Shown here: one piece after another, positions 1 to 21,400 of the stretch
Numbering within the stretch: position 1 is the stretch's first letter
Layout of the letters: every line of letters starts with the position of its first letter
Source of the DNA: Serinus canaria
Taxonomy: Eukaryota > Chordata > Aves > Passeriformes > Fringillidae
Length of the DNA: 64,000 bases
NCBI RefSeq assembly: GCF_022539315.1
Contig: NC_066331.1
Location: 9,642,015-9,706,014 of the forward strand
Direction: 5' to 3'
The notes under the pieces: model-generated
Told to the model about the DNA's origin: nothing
The model's database searches: none
What the model saw: only the letters and a program-made list of their open reading frames with translations
Translations under genes and position numbers: made by a program

Positions 1-9886
<9,886 letters not shown>

Positions 9887-10906
9887 GGCTGCACTTTATG
9901 GAGGGGCTTGTCTGCAGAGAACACTGTGGAGGAGGAGATATGTTGCTAAAATTTGCCAGAAAGTAAGCATTTGTTAGGAGAAGAAAGGAGAAATTGTGGG
10001 GAAAAAAAGAAACTATCTTAATACTGCTGGTAGCTTTTTGGAAGGAATTGTGAATTTTTGCATTGGCGCAATTCAATATTTATGGGAAATGTCAAAATTA
10101 TATTTTGGGATATTATTTGGCCTTTACTGAAATCACATTTAAATAATCTATAGATGCTTAGAATTCAACTATTTAGGCGCTGTACTATGGAATTAAGAAC
10201 CTCAAAAATTCTTTCAATTGCTTAAGCACTCTTAAAATTGTTTGGAAATAATCTAATTTTCTTTTCTCACAATTGACAGTTTTTTACAAAGATCAGAATG
10301 CTCATACTCCTCTGTCTGAACTGCATACTGAAAACTCTAGCTTCTTAATGACTCAGTTTCAGTATTTAGAACTATTTTATAATTGTATTAATAAAACAAT
10401 TTTCTCTCATTTTATTGACTGCTTGAATCCAGGCATAAATTGTAACATGACTGTTAAAAGAAGATTAATGCTTTTCAAACCACACTGAGATAGCTCCTTT
10501 TCTAGTACTTTCTTTTGTTTTTTAAAAATTAGTAGAATTTTAGAGAAAAACAAATGTAAAGATTTAAAGCTCTACTGAAGTATTTTAAAAGAAGAAATTT
10601 TAAAGCCTGAGTTAATTTATCTGAAATATATTTTTATTTCCCCTGCCCCAAGGGAAAAAAACGCAAACAATCACTGGGCAGTTAAGGAAAACATTTAAAT
10701 ATCTCTTTCTTTATACCGTTAGGTACCTTATATTTACATAATATTTAATCTTGTGCTTATTTGTACTAAAATGAGAAAATATAACATGATATTTCTTTGT
10801 TTGTCTCTGGAGGAATGGCTAGTGGCTACCAGAGGAGGGGGGTGCGTCATCCATTTCTTGTGAGGTAGAGAACAAGCAGAGCAGGGAACAAAGGGCAGCA
10901 TAGCCT

Positions 10907-10912
10907 TTTATA
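10907..10912 (-). promoter_or_regulatory. Possible second TATA box inside gene A intron 1
   Basis: Minus-strand CTCTATAAAAGG, an 11-base match to the gene B core promoter. A donor-like CTG|gtagcc lies about 80 bp further down at 10,829. Could be an alternative promoter, a leftover from a lost gene copy, or chance. Confidence 0.3.
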
Positions 10913-11164
10913 GAGGTGACAGTCAGAGCTTGGTTTCTTATATTACAGCTCTTACTGCTTTAGGGATTCCATGGCAAATTTCAGGCAAAATAACACATTA
11001 CACATTCTGAGACAAAATGCTGAATTTTGCAGTTTTCCCACTGTATTCTTAGTTCAGTTACACAACAACAACAGTGATGGCTAGGCAGTGCATCTCACTC
11101 CCTTTTAGGTGAGTTAAGCAGTAAGTGAAGAATGTCCCCATGGGGATTTTCTGGCCTGCTATGA

Positions 11165-11262
11165 GTAGTCAGAGACTTCAAACACAGCTCCCTAAAGAGT
11201 GGACCAGGTGACCTTATGAGATCCCTATAACCTGGATGGTTCTCTGATTCAATAATACACTT
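11165..11262 (+). mobile_element. CR1 LINE 3'-end fragment
   Basis: Sense 3'-tail-like sequence (GGACCAGGTGACCTTATGAG, then CCTGGATGGTTCTCTGATTC) in intron 1 of gene A; gene B has no counterpart. Confidence 0.6.
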
Positions 11263-11655
11263 GAAAACCATACCAACCTTCAACACCCCACCACCTCATA
11301 CTGTGACTGCAGTTGATTTAAGAATGTACAGTGAAGCAGTGACCATTCACTCAGCAATACACACACCCACCCAAAAGGATCTGTTTCAGTCCCTATAAAT
11401 TAGTAAATCAGCTTCTTACCTCTCGTGACACCAGATGTGTGGCTTCTGGGCTGGCAGCTGATCAGTGCTGTAAAACAGAAATTGCAGATCCCAAATTGCT
11501 GCTGCACAAAAATCAAGAGTGAAAACATGCAGGTGTCTTGAAAACAGATTTGTAATGGAGTCCCCTCCTGCACAGGAGCACCAGAGGCAGCAGGAATGTA
11601 GTAGCACATGAGGCTGCCATCCCCTTCCTGGCAGCCTGCAGACCCCATCCCTTAC

Positions 11656-11676
11656 CTTGGAGCTTTCTGTGGAGCC
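11656..11676 (-). other. Gene A 5'UTR exon 1 (approximate start)
   Basis: Non-coding first exon placed by the donor AAGCTCCAAG|gtaagg and by a TATA box 50 bp before the donor. The 5' end is estimated at about 30 bp after the TATA box. It would splice to the acceptor near 9,923. Confidence 0.65.
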
Positions 11677-11700
11677 AGGGCAGACGTGTTGCAGGGACAT

Positions 11701-11706
11701 TTTATA
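11701..11706 (-). promoter_or_regulatory. Gene A TATA box
   Basis: Minus-strand ATATAAAA, 50 bp before the exon 1 donor, embedded in sequence conserved with the gene B promoter. Confidence 0.8.
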
Positions 11707-11718
11707 TGATCTCGCCTG

Positions 11719-11733
11719 CAGATGCTGCAGATG
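11719..11733. promoter_or_regulatory. Gene A tandem E-boxes
   Basis: Two CAGATG sites (11,719-11,724 and 11,728-11,733) 18 and 27 bp beyond the TATA start. CANNTG sites bind MyoD-family factors; function is inferred. Confidence 0.45.
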
Positions 11734-11740
11734 CCTCCTC

Positions 11741-11811
11741 TTTCTTCGGTCAAAAATATTTTGGCAAACCCTCTTTGGCTAAGCATTGTCTGGCAAACTG
11801 AACTAAGGGCA
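11741..11811 (-). promoter_or_regulatory. Gene A conserved proximal promoter block
   Basis: About 70 bp starting with TTTCTTCGGTCAAAA (plus strand) and ending near AACTGAACTAAGGGCAT. It is strongly conserved at B 46,721-46,796 with equal spacing to the TATA box. The A/T-rich CCAAAAATAT-like core resembles MEF2/CArG-type elements. Confidence 0.65.
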
Positions 11812-11882
11812 TAATTGTCATTTGACATGACTAGATATAATTAGAAAATTTTGATGTCTTAGAGGCTATATGAATACATCTC

Positions 11883-11892
11883 CTATAAATAA
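11883..11892. promoter_or_regulatory. MEF2-type site upstream of gene A
   Basis: CTATAAATAA fits YTAWWWWTAR and lies 182 bp upstream of the TATA box. Confidence 0.55.
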
Positions 11893-12379
11893 TGTGACAG
11901 GGGTGTTAAGGAGGGAATCTGGACTAGTCAAAGCACTTAAAGAACTTGGATTCAGGACTTATGGTTTTTATTGCTGGCTTTCCCACCGACTCACTGCACG
12001 ACCTGGGATGGATTGCTTGGTATGTCTGCAGCTACCCCAGCTGTACAATGGGAATGTCAGCTTTTATCTTTCCCTTGTGATGGTGTGAATCTTGTAAGAA
12101 ATGCCTTAGAGGAATACATTGGGCAAGCCACTAAGGGGGAAGTCAGTATTATGAAAAGCATTTGGCGGATGTGCTGGTAAGATTCTGAAAGCAGAGGAAC
12201 AATCTCTGGGATAGTGTGATAGTGCTGGTGACTAAAAGTCATAGACAGGGCAACATAGTATAAGGGACAAAGATTTTATCACATAAATAAGAGGCTAGGG
12301 TATAGCTGAACTAATGGGGTAGGTCTCAGAGAGAGATGTGAGGTCACTTCTGATACACGAAAAGGAGCATACCTATATT

Positions 12380-12446
12380 AGTGCTATTATATTGTATTAT
12401 ATTATACAATATTATAGTGCTATTATAGTGTATTATATTGTACATA
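12380..12446. repeat. AT-rich tandem repeat
   Basis: Repeats of GTGCTATTATA and TTGTATTATAT, partly self-complementary, upstream of gene A. Confidence 0.8.
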
Positions 12447-12779
12447 TACCAATTTGTACACTTGAAATTGCAAAAGAAATGGGAGATTCTCCAAGAAAGA
12501 ATAATAAGCACGTGCATGAATTTGTGCTAAGGTGAGTATTGTAAGATGTGTTGTGATTTTTGCTATGTAGATCAGCGCAGCTTAAAAATAGATGTTTCTT
12601 TTTTTCTTGATGGTGTTTTTTTTAATTAATCAGAAAGTACCCATATCCAGGACGGGACCTCAGTTGTCTCTTACATCTTTTTTTCCAAGTTTGACCTGTC
12701 AATCTGTACCATAAATAAAAGAAATCTTGAGGTAAAGATTTGGGCTTGTAGAAATCTATGCCATTTGAATACCCATATC

Positions 12780-13800
12780 CCTTTCCACAAGGAATATGAT
12801 GTTTGGTGTCATTGGTAAACTTGCTGAGGATGCCTCTGAACCCACTGCTCCTGTTGGCTAAAGAGATATTAAACACCACTGGTTATGTGTCCCCTTCTAC
12901 AGCTGCAACTTCACCAGACAGCCACGACTTCTCAAGTAGAATGGATAGTGGCTGAGCCATTTCCTCTGCCAGCTCCTGCAGGACCTGTCGATGGATCTTA
13001 TCAGGTCCCATGGACTTGTGCACCTCTAAGTTCCTTAAGTGGTCTCAGATCTGATCTTCTCCTACAGTTCCTGACTTTGCCTTCTGCAAATTAGGTGGTG
13101 TGGCTTAAACCCTTGCTGGTTAGCACAGAGGCAAAAATTGCATTGAGTACCTCAGCTTTCTCTAGATCTCAGGAAATTAGGTGACGCCATTTCTTACAGA
13201 GAGGGCCGGAATTCTCCTGTCTTCCTTTTATCACCAACATTCCTACAGAAGCTTTTCTTGCTGCTTTTGATGTCCCCTTAATTCTATCACAGCCTTAGGT
13301 TTCCTCTGCTCCTTGTCACTTGGACACTTTCCAAGTGACAAGAAGCAGAAGGCAATTGTCCAGTTGTTACTTGGACAATTCCTCTATATTCTTCCTGGGC
13401 TACCTCTGTAGGCTTTCTTTCTGCATTTGAGTTCATCCAGGAGCTCCTTGTTCATCCATGCACACCTGCTGGCATTTTTGACTGACTTTCTCTTTGCTGG
13501 GATGCTTCACTCCTGAGTTATCCTTGAAAAGTCCAAAGTCTGCTCTCCTGAAGTCCAGGGTTCTGAGCTTGTTATGTCCCGTCCTCACTGTCTCAAGGAT
13601 CTCTAACTCTACCAGTTCATGGTCCCTGCAGTCAAAGCTGACCTTGAGCTTCACATTCCCCATCAGCCCCTCCTTGTTGGTGATAATAAGGTCCAACACA
13701 ACCTTCCTCCATACTGGCTCCTCTATCACTTGAAAAAGAAGTTACCATCACAAGAAAGTCCTGGACCAGTTCAACTGGTTCCAAAGGAGGGCTAAGAACT
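12780..13800 (-). mobile_element. CR1 LINE ORF2 remnant (endonuclease-RT region)
   Basis: Antisense, decayed CR1 pol. Readable pieces on the minus strand are VIEEPVWRKVVLDLIITNKE, KLRTLDFRRADFGLFKD, AWMNKELLDELKCRK, AEVLNAIFASVLTSK and LSKFTNDTK. Several frameshifts and gaps. It contains two extra hairpins not expected of CR1 (13,306-13,380). Confidence 0.85.
13306..13380. repeat. Two neighbouring hairpins
   Basis: CTTGTCACTTGGA / TCCAAGTGACAAG (13 bp, loop 5, with a further CTGCT/AGCAG outside one mismatch), then AATTGTCCA / TGGACAATT (9 bp, loop 9). Confidence 0.9.
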
Positions 13801-13837
13801 GGAACACCCCTCCTATGAAAAAAACCTGAGCTACTTC

Positions 13838-13955
13838 ACAAAATCATAGAATCATTATGGTTGGAAAAAGCCTCCAAGATCACAGAATCCAACCTTTGAC
13901 CGAAGAGCACCACCACCCTCACTAAACCACAGCAGTAATTGCCATGTCCAGTCAT
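13838..13955 (-). mobile_element. CR1 LINE 3' tail, antisense
   Basis: Starts with the typical tail in reverse (AATCATAGAATCATTATGG, TTGGAAAAAGCCTCC) and runs to TGCCATGTCCAGTC. Confidence 0.75.
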
Positions 13956-14205
13956 TGGGGTTGTTCAGCCTGGAGATGAGAAAGGTTCAAGGACACCTTC
14001 TTGAGGCCCTTCAATACTTAAAGGGGACTTGTATGAAAGAGAGAGCAGAGAATTTAAAACACAAGAAGCATTGGTTTTTAGCTGAAAAAATGTAGATTTC
14101 AGATAGATATAAGGCAGAAATATTTTACAATGAGTGTGGTGAGACACAGGGATGGGATTCCCAGAGAAGTAACAAATGTGCCACTACTGGAGGCTGGGTT
14201 TGTTG
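13956..14205 (+). mobile_element. CR1 LINE 3' region, sense
   Basis: Begins TTGGGGTTGTTCAGCCTGGA, the CR1 LFSLEKRRL region, and continues through a GATATAAGGCAGAAATATTT segment to CTACTGGAGGCTGG. Faces the previous fragment. Confidence 0.75.
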
Positions 14206-17200
14206 GGGTTCTGACCATTATCCTTGAGGTCTTCTCTGAGAAGCTGCTGTTGCCTTTTTGTTAGGTCCTGCTCTCAGTGGCATGTAGCAAGCCTGTCTTA
14301 TGCAGTGCTGTCAGGCTGGGACCTAAGGTAGCTTCTCACATGTGAGTCAGGCTGTAAGAAAGAATTCCTTCCTTGCTCCCTAATCTCCTCTCAGTAGTCA
14401 GATGACATTTTCTCTAGCTGCAAATCATTCAAGTTTTATTTAGTCAAAGGCCAAGTGTGTTTGCTCAGTGTTCCCAGGACACAACTGTCACCTGTGTTAT
14501 GTAGCGATATATTATATGTTATTCTGCTATATACCTTTCCACAGCTATATAGCAAAATAGATCCATACATATTCTTTGAGAAAAAAATTCTGAAGGAATT
14601 CCTGAAGTTAGGGCAGTAAAGGTGAATGAAAGATATGCTCAACATGTAAAATTTCCAATTTTACATCAGGAAAAAATATAGTACTGTGTACATTTCAATA
14701 TAACATCCATACTATGGTATGCAACAGTCGTACAAAATCTAAATGTAAGTATATATGGATATTCACCTCTAATTCTTACTGCTTTAAAACTTTTCTGTGC
14801 ATGAGCAACATATTCTTTGCCAGTGTATTTCACAGTCCTAAACTCAGGTGACACCCTCTATCATTATAAACAGATTTACAGTGGTTTTCTGTTTTTTCAA
14901 ATATTCTGAATATTTTTATTATCCTTTTACTGAATTGTGTTCTCAAATTCATATTATAGGCAGCTTTATCCTGATATGATTGTTTTATATTGTCCAGAGA
15001 CTGCAAAAAATCAAAATAAATAATGATGAAGAACTTTTGTTTAATTTATGGACCCTTACACAATTCCTACACATTGAGTGAAATCAATTTAGAGAGAGTA
15101 GTATCAATTTAAACCTGATGATGTTTATAGGCACTGAGGCATAATGACAAATTCAAGTAATTTTCAGTGTGCAGAGAGAAGAATAGAATTATCTATGCTC
15201 TACCAGGGAAGCTGAGGAAAATGCCTATGTACTGAGCTCCTCTAAAATATGATAAAATGTATGTCATAAAAGAAACTGTCCTGCTACCTTTTCCATGAGC
15301 CACACATCCAGTGCAGCACTGACCTGTCTTCTCAATGTGACCTTCAGTGGAGCCTTTCAGGGCTCTTTTTAGGTTACAGCAACAGCTGAGAAAAGAAGTC
15401 ACTGATTCCTACTGCTGCCAGAACATTATGGAAACTCAGCAGGGGATGGCTGGAGAATTTAATTTCTTCTTGTGTGTTCTCTCTGATATAAATGTCTGCT
15501 ACTCTTTGCCCACCCTTTGCAGGGTGATATATACCTGAACCCTTTTCCTTGTCCCTCTCAAGTCTCTTTCCATGTACAAGCACAGAGGGAAAAAACATCA
15601 TGTGCTGCAGTGTTTGCTTCACAAGATACAGGATCCAAGGTCGCAGAGATATCCCAGCAGGACACATTAATAAAACTGAAATTCTTCAGGTAACTTTTGA
15701 CGAGCATAACTGGGGCAGTACTATGTGCATTGAAGAATGTGGTCTTACATTTGAGTTAATTCAGAAAATTCAGAGTTGAGTGGAGAATTAGAAGTATCTT
15801 AATGGTGTTCTGGCATGCTCAGTCCACCTGAGTAGCAAGGAGAGTCATAGTTCCAAAGATGTATCATATGACAGAAACCGTGCCATCTCAGAGGCAGTGC
15901 TGTAAACATGCTCCTGCAATGCCAGCATCTCGCCAGGAATGGGAAGTTCTATTTCTTTCAAAAGTAGGTGATAATTTAGAGGCAGCTTAACTAATAGCTT
16001 GGGAGGACTTCAGCCTCGTGTCTTGTAGGAAACATTCAACTATCTGATGAACTCCAGGACCCATTAAACTCCAACAATCTATAACTAGATGTATTTTATT
16101 ATGGAATGAGATTTAAATAATGAAGGTTTCAATATCAGAATAAAGTAACAGCATAATTGAATAGCTGGAACAAAAAGCTGAATTCATCTGTCCAGATATA
16201 TCTTATTTGACACTGTGTGATTGAGAGATGCTAAAGTCATCATCAGTTCCCTATAAGCTTCAACAGAGTAGGAAGACAAAAGGTATGGGCAGGCAGCATA
16301 AATATTTGTTCACTCTAAGCATGATAGAGGGAAAAGGCATTACTCTGAGTGTTTCTAACTACCACATAATTACATTGCAAACTACAAGAAAAACTTTTAA
16401 TATAAAAAGACATTTCAATGTCTTAGTTGTTTTGGTGGACTGTTACTAGTCCTTGCAAATATGGTCATCTTGATCTAACAAATCCCAGCAGACAGCTCCT
16501 GGTGATATCTCACAGTATATTTTCTGTTCAAGATGAAGTCCTTTGATGACGTTAAATTTGATTAGGTGTAAAAATAAAAATGAATATGTTAAAATATTTA
16601 TTTTTTAATTTGTTGTCTTCCACCTTCACTTAAATAAGAATATGCAAAAGGGACAACTCTTTAGCTGATATTTTAGTACACTGCTGTAAAACACCTTGTT
16701 CATTAGAAGAAAGAGCTACAGGCCAAGCGAAAAATGTTGACAGTTTTTGCCATTTTGACTAAAAAAAGCAGCAAGTATAAAGGAAGAGAATCTAGATGAG
16801 AAATGTAGGTGATTTACATATCTTGCTTGAAAATGTATTCATAAAATCATTCCAAAATAGCATGGTGCCATGAATGACTTGGACACAGGTCAGAAGTTTG
16901 GTAGATGATACAACCAATGATATTAGCACAGATTTGCATAAGTCTTCCAAGAGAAGATTTATATATTAGCAAAGGCTTTGCAGGGACCTGTTCAGTATTG
17001 TCAGTAGTGCTTTGAACTAGGAAAATACACAAGGACAATGGAAGCACAGGTAAGAAATACTGAAGAGTAATTAGGCCGAAAAAGTTAAACTAAAACATGG
17101 ATACAATAACCTGAAAACCTCTCAAGTAATCTTTGACAAAATACTGGTGTGTTGGTTTTGGGTTTTTTTCTATCTCGGCTCCTTGTTCACAAGCTAGGAA

Positions 17201-17461
17201 TTTCAGAAGTAATCTCAATGAATAATATCAAGGCAAATAAACTAAAAATTGCATTGAAGTTTCAGGGCAAAGTGGGAAAGAAAAATTAATTTGGACTATG
17301 TTTATAGAGGTCAAAATTGGAGATAAATGTGAGAAGAACATCATGGAAAATTAGTAGATATCCAAAGTTTTTGTGTCATTGAAACTACCAATACTGATAG
17401 CACTTTTTTAATTTCCTGCAGTGAAATTAGAGCATCACCTATAGAATGGAGTCATCTGGAA
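14206..17461. other. B-A intergenic, no gene
   Basis: AT-rich; only short open frames without recognisable motifs. No element identified. Confidence 0.6.
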
Positions 17462-17680
17462 AGAGCCTGAAAGAACCTTCCACTGTCCCAGGCTGCTCCA
17501 AGCCCCCTCCAGCCTGGCCTTGGACATTTCCAGGGATCCAGGGGCAGCCACAGCTTCTCTGAGCAACCTGTGCCAGGGCCTGCCCACCCTCACGTGGAAG
17601 AATTTCTCTCTAATATTTAATATATAACTCTTTTTCAGTTTAAATCTGTTACCCCTTGTCCTACTGGAGAAAAGTCCATT
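17462..17680 (-). mobile_element. CR1 LINE 3' region, antisense
   Basis: AGAACCTTCCACTGTCCCAG, CAAGCCCCCTCCAGCCTGGC and TGTTACCCCTTGTCCTACTG are hallmark CR1 3' sequence in reverse. Confidence 0.8.
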
Positions 17681-18029
17681 TCATGCTGCCTTTCCTAGAA
17701 CACTGCCTCGTGGCAGGGAACCTTTGCAGACAGGGGAAGCCAATCACTTCTACTAATAAATCATTAGCACATTTCTTGTCAAGCTTTTGACCTGTGCCAA
17801 CAACACATCTCCTGAACAGATTTAAAGGCATAACTGGACAGCTGGCATTTTCTGGGACCCTTCCCAATACAGTCTACATCCAGCCTCACCATGTTTGATA
17901 CAGAAATAGTTTAATTCTATAAGCACAAACAGTTCCATGCCAATTGGCCTAAGTTCCTGGACATGTTTCATTTTTACTAGTAGAGCTGCAGTGTTACTCT
18001 GGAAGGGTTTGGAGGAGCAACAGCAGTAT

Positions 18030-18430
18030 CTGTCCTTGGGAAAGGAAGGACCTGCTGGAAGAAGAAACAACATCTTGATGAAAAAAGGGAATTAAAATCA
18101 ATTGTGCCTCTATTAACTTTCTGCCAAGGCTTCCATCTCTTCAGGGCTGGGCTCCACTACAGCTGGATGCAAAACACAGGGGAGTCAAAAGAGAAGAGGC
18201 AGATTGAGGGTAGACTCCAGCTACAGGCTGGAGTTCAGACTACAGCTATTGCACAGTAGCGAGGAGGGGACAAGGATCTGCAGTGCTGACATTCCCATGG
18301 AAGAGGGAAGATTTTATTGTGCTGAAAATAGATCCTTCTTGAGATGAAGACGGGGCAGCTACCTCACTCTTTGCCAGCTCTTAACCATGGCTTTCCCTGC
18401 CCTGTGTTCTGGGACTGGCTGTTAATTCAG
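18030..18430. repeat. Shared upstream block, copy 1
   Basis: Alignable with 49,829-50,190 (e.g. CAGGGCTGGGCTCCACTACA vs CAGGGCTGGACTCTGCTCCA; GCAGTGCTGACATTCCC vs GCAGGGCTGACATTTCC). Lies 6.1 kb upstream of promoter A. Confidence 0.65.
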
Positions 18431-21400
18431 GAATTACAGCAAGGCAGCAGAGTCAAGTGGGGAAGTGGTGGCATGTCACCATTACTAGTCTGTATCCCTT
18501 TAGGACACCATCCTGAGCCCCCATCCACGATTTTATCTTGGTACCATTCAGCTCACAAACTAGAAACTTGACTTGAGTGTGTGGATTAAGAGATAGAGGT
18601 GGAAATAACACATGATATGAAATACCTTGCTGAACACCCTGAGGCTGTGTAAAGTGTTTTCACAGTGTATCTTGCAGGCATCTCATTGGAAGCTGAGGAT
18701 GGGCTGGACAAATGGGTGGTTGTAACCTTTGAAAATTGTCTGAACTCTCTCAACTGTTCAATCAGCAGCTAATTAGTAGCTGGCTGGCAGTTGATAATGA
18801 GAGCAATACCTCCATGGCTCACAAGGAGTCTTATCTTTCAAAATCTTCATCAAAGCCATGTGAGTGAGTCACAGATTGCACCTTTGCAAATTTGCCAATA
18901 ACGCTAAGGGATTGGAGTGACAGAGATTTAATCTGACTGCAACTTTGAATGAATAGGGCTTGTCAGATAAATCTCGTTGCAGGGAACTGATTTTTTCCTC
19001 CTTCCAAAGGCCAGTTTTGGTGATTCAGATGCATTCAGACTGTTCTCAGACATTGCACAGGCAATCTTTTGTGCACATCCAGGGATGCATAACTCCCAGC
19101 TCATTCAGATTTCCTTTTTGTTGTCCTTGCATTCAAATTTATTCTGCTTATAGCTATGGTGGCAATCCTGTGCCCCAGTGAACATGGAGAATCCTGATGT
19201 TTAACATGTCAGTGACACTCTTACCTCTCTAATGGAAGTTGGAGCCAAGGGATAAGAAAACAGACTCCATGCATAGCATTGCCCAATACTTTTCTTGAGC
19301 TACTGTAGTCCCAGCTAGACAAGGCAGGGACTATTCATGGTGGTAACCAAGCCCAAAACCTTTCCCAGCTTGAAATTCAAGTTCTAACAAGTAGAGAGCA
19401 GAAACCTGTCTTTACATATGACACTATTTCCTCAAAGTATTAATAAATGAAGTCTTTAAAAAAAGCCACAGTATGAAAGCAGATGTGTCAAAGACAAGAA
19501 ACCTCAGCTGTATCCTGTAGCCAAGAAAATGGGATAGGAGGTACTGTGAATATTTTAGGGAAGATTGTGTCAGCATACGGGAATTATGCACCTCCATCAT
19601 CCAAAGGGCATTAAAAAGCTAAGTAATAGATGCATTTTGGCTTGAAAATGGGGGCACTGGGTTGCCTGCTGGAGCCTTTCCTGTCAGCTGCTGGCTGCTT
19701 GTTACCTTAAGCAAATGAAAATCACACACAGAAAGATAGAGTTTTTGATGAAGCCATCAGTAGGGCATGTGGACTGCAGGCCAGAGGTACAAACCACAAA
19801 CTTACCTCATGGGGATGGCAGGAAAAAGCCAGCAGGGATGTCAGAATCCAAGAAGAAGTCTATTTTTCCCCACGTCATGGGCTGTCCCTCCCTTCACAGG
19901 ATTCTATGACTGCCAGAGTTATCAGGTACTGCCTTTAACCAGCTGCAGCTCTCCCAGGGGAGACAAGTCATACTGAGGAAGAGGAGACAGAGATTGCAAA
20001 CTCTCTGCAAGTGGAGAAAGGGTCCCTGAGGGATCCCCAGCAAGTGGGTGTGAGTGGCACTGTTGCCCATTGCTGGCTCAGTTGGTTGTCTGGATTATAG
20101 GTGGTGAAGATTTGGTGTAGGTGTAGTCCCATCCTGCTGAGAAAATTTCAGGTCAAGATATCTTTTCTGATCTGCAGTGTAGGAGGATTAAAAAGGCAAT
20201 GGGAAGGAAGAATAGAAGATAATACCTGTGCTTTATACTGAACTAGTAACTTGCCAGTTCTTCAGCCTTGAAATATATATTGGACATCAGTATTCAGTCA
20301 GCTCAAGGCTAGCAAAAAGCTCTAATTAAAGAAACTAATAGGAAATCCCAGGGTGAAAGAGCAACAGGAGGTATGATGTTACTTTTTTAATTGGCAGAGT
20401 TCTTGCAATAACTCTTCTGAGAAATAGGAACACCACAAGCCTCCTGGGAGAAGCCAGTACTACTCATTAAATCCCTTGCATCTAAAGCCAGTCACAGGTG
20501 GACCATGTTAGCTGTGACTGCTGGAAAATTTGCATTATAACATGAAAACCAGGATTGTTTGTTGGTTTCTTGACAACTGAGATGGTAACTTAATATTTGA
20601 TCCACTGCTGTGTAACACTGCAGTAAATAAAACAATCCCCTGTTAGTTCAGAGGTAAGATGAGAGCACAGCAGCAAAGAGTGACTGAAAATAAGAGCTGA
20701 GTGCATTAGCAAAAATCACGTGTTCTGTGGGTTTCCCAAACGGGCACACTGATGTGGATTGTACCAGTGTTGTACTTTGGAAACTGTTAGGGAGCTCTGT
20801 ATAAAGTTCTGGTGGCACCTCTGCTAAAATATTCTGTGTTATCCCAGCATTACACATTCAAAAATTAATGACTCAAGGGGAAAAGGGGAGCTTGTGAGAC
20901 CACAGGGGAGCAAAGAAACTTCCTTGAGGGAGGAGCTTGGAAGAGTTCAACTTAAAGCTCTTGGGTCTTGGCCAGCACCCAAGGAGCACTAATGAGCCAC
21001 CCACTTGCTTTCAGGTGTTTTAGATCCTTAAAAATCCATCCTACATCATGTTGCCTCCCCAAGCTCTGTCTCGTGCATTTTGCAAACTTGACTTGCCAAG
21101 TTTGAAACCCACATCAGCCTAGAGCCAGAATCCCCAGGCATGGCACAAGCTGCTCTGCCCAGGCAAGGAGAGGCCCCAACTGGCCCTGGCTGCAGCAGCT
21201 TTCTGTGCACTCCATGAACACACAGACAGCTTTGCCTGCCAGGTGTGTGCTCTGCCCAGAGGCACAAGCAGTGGCTGTGTCTGGCACTGCCTGTGCAAAC
21301 AGAGGCTGTCCTGGCTGCAGAGCAGCAGCACCTGGGCTCCAGGCTCTCCATGGCCTCTTGGCAAGGGGGACATCCCTGCCCTGCTGCTGCCTGTTGGCTT

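Larger units (their letters stand above)
9924..11655 (-). other. Gene A intron 1
   Basis: 1.7 kb, against 461 bp in gene B. AT-rich; holds the CR1 tail at 11,165 and the possible second TATA box at 10,907. No other feature seen. Confidence 0.6.

Noticed and set aside
16800..17400. Search for a second fossil MYH exon 10/11 at the place predicted from the shared upstream block
   Set aside because: Only a weak TTGTGTCATT match near 17,370; not above chance.
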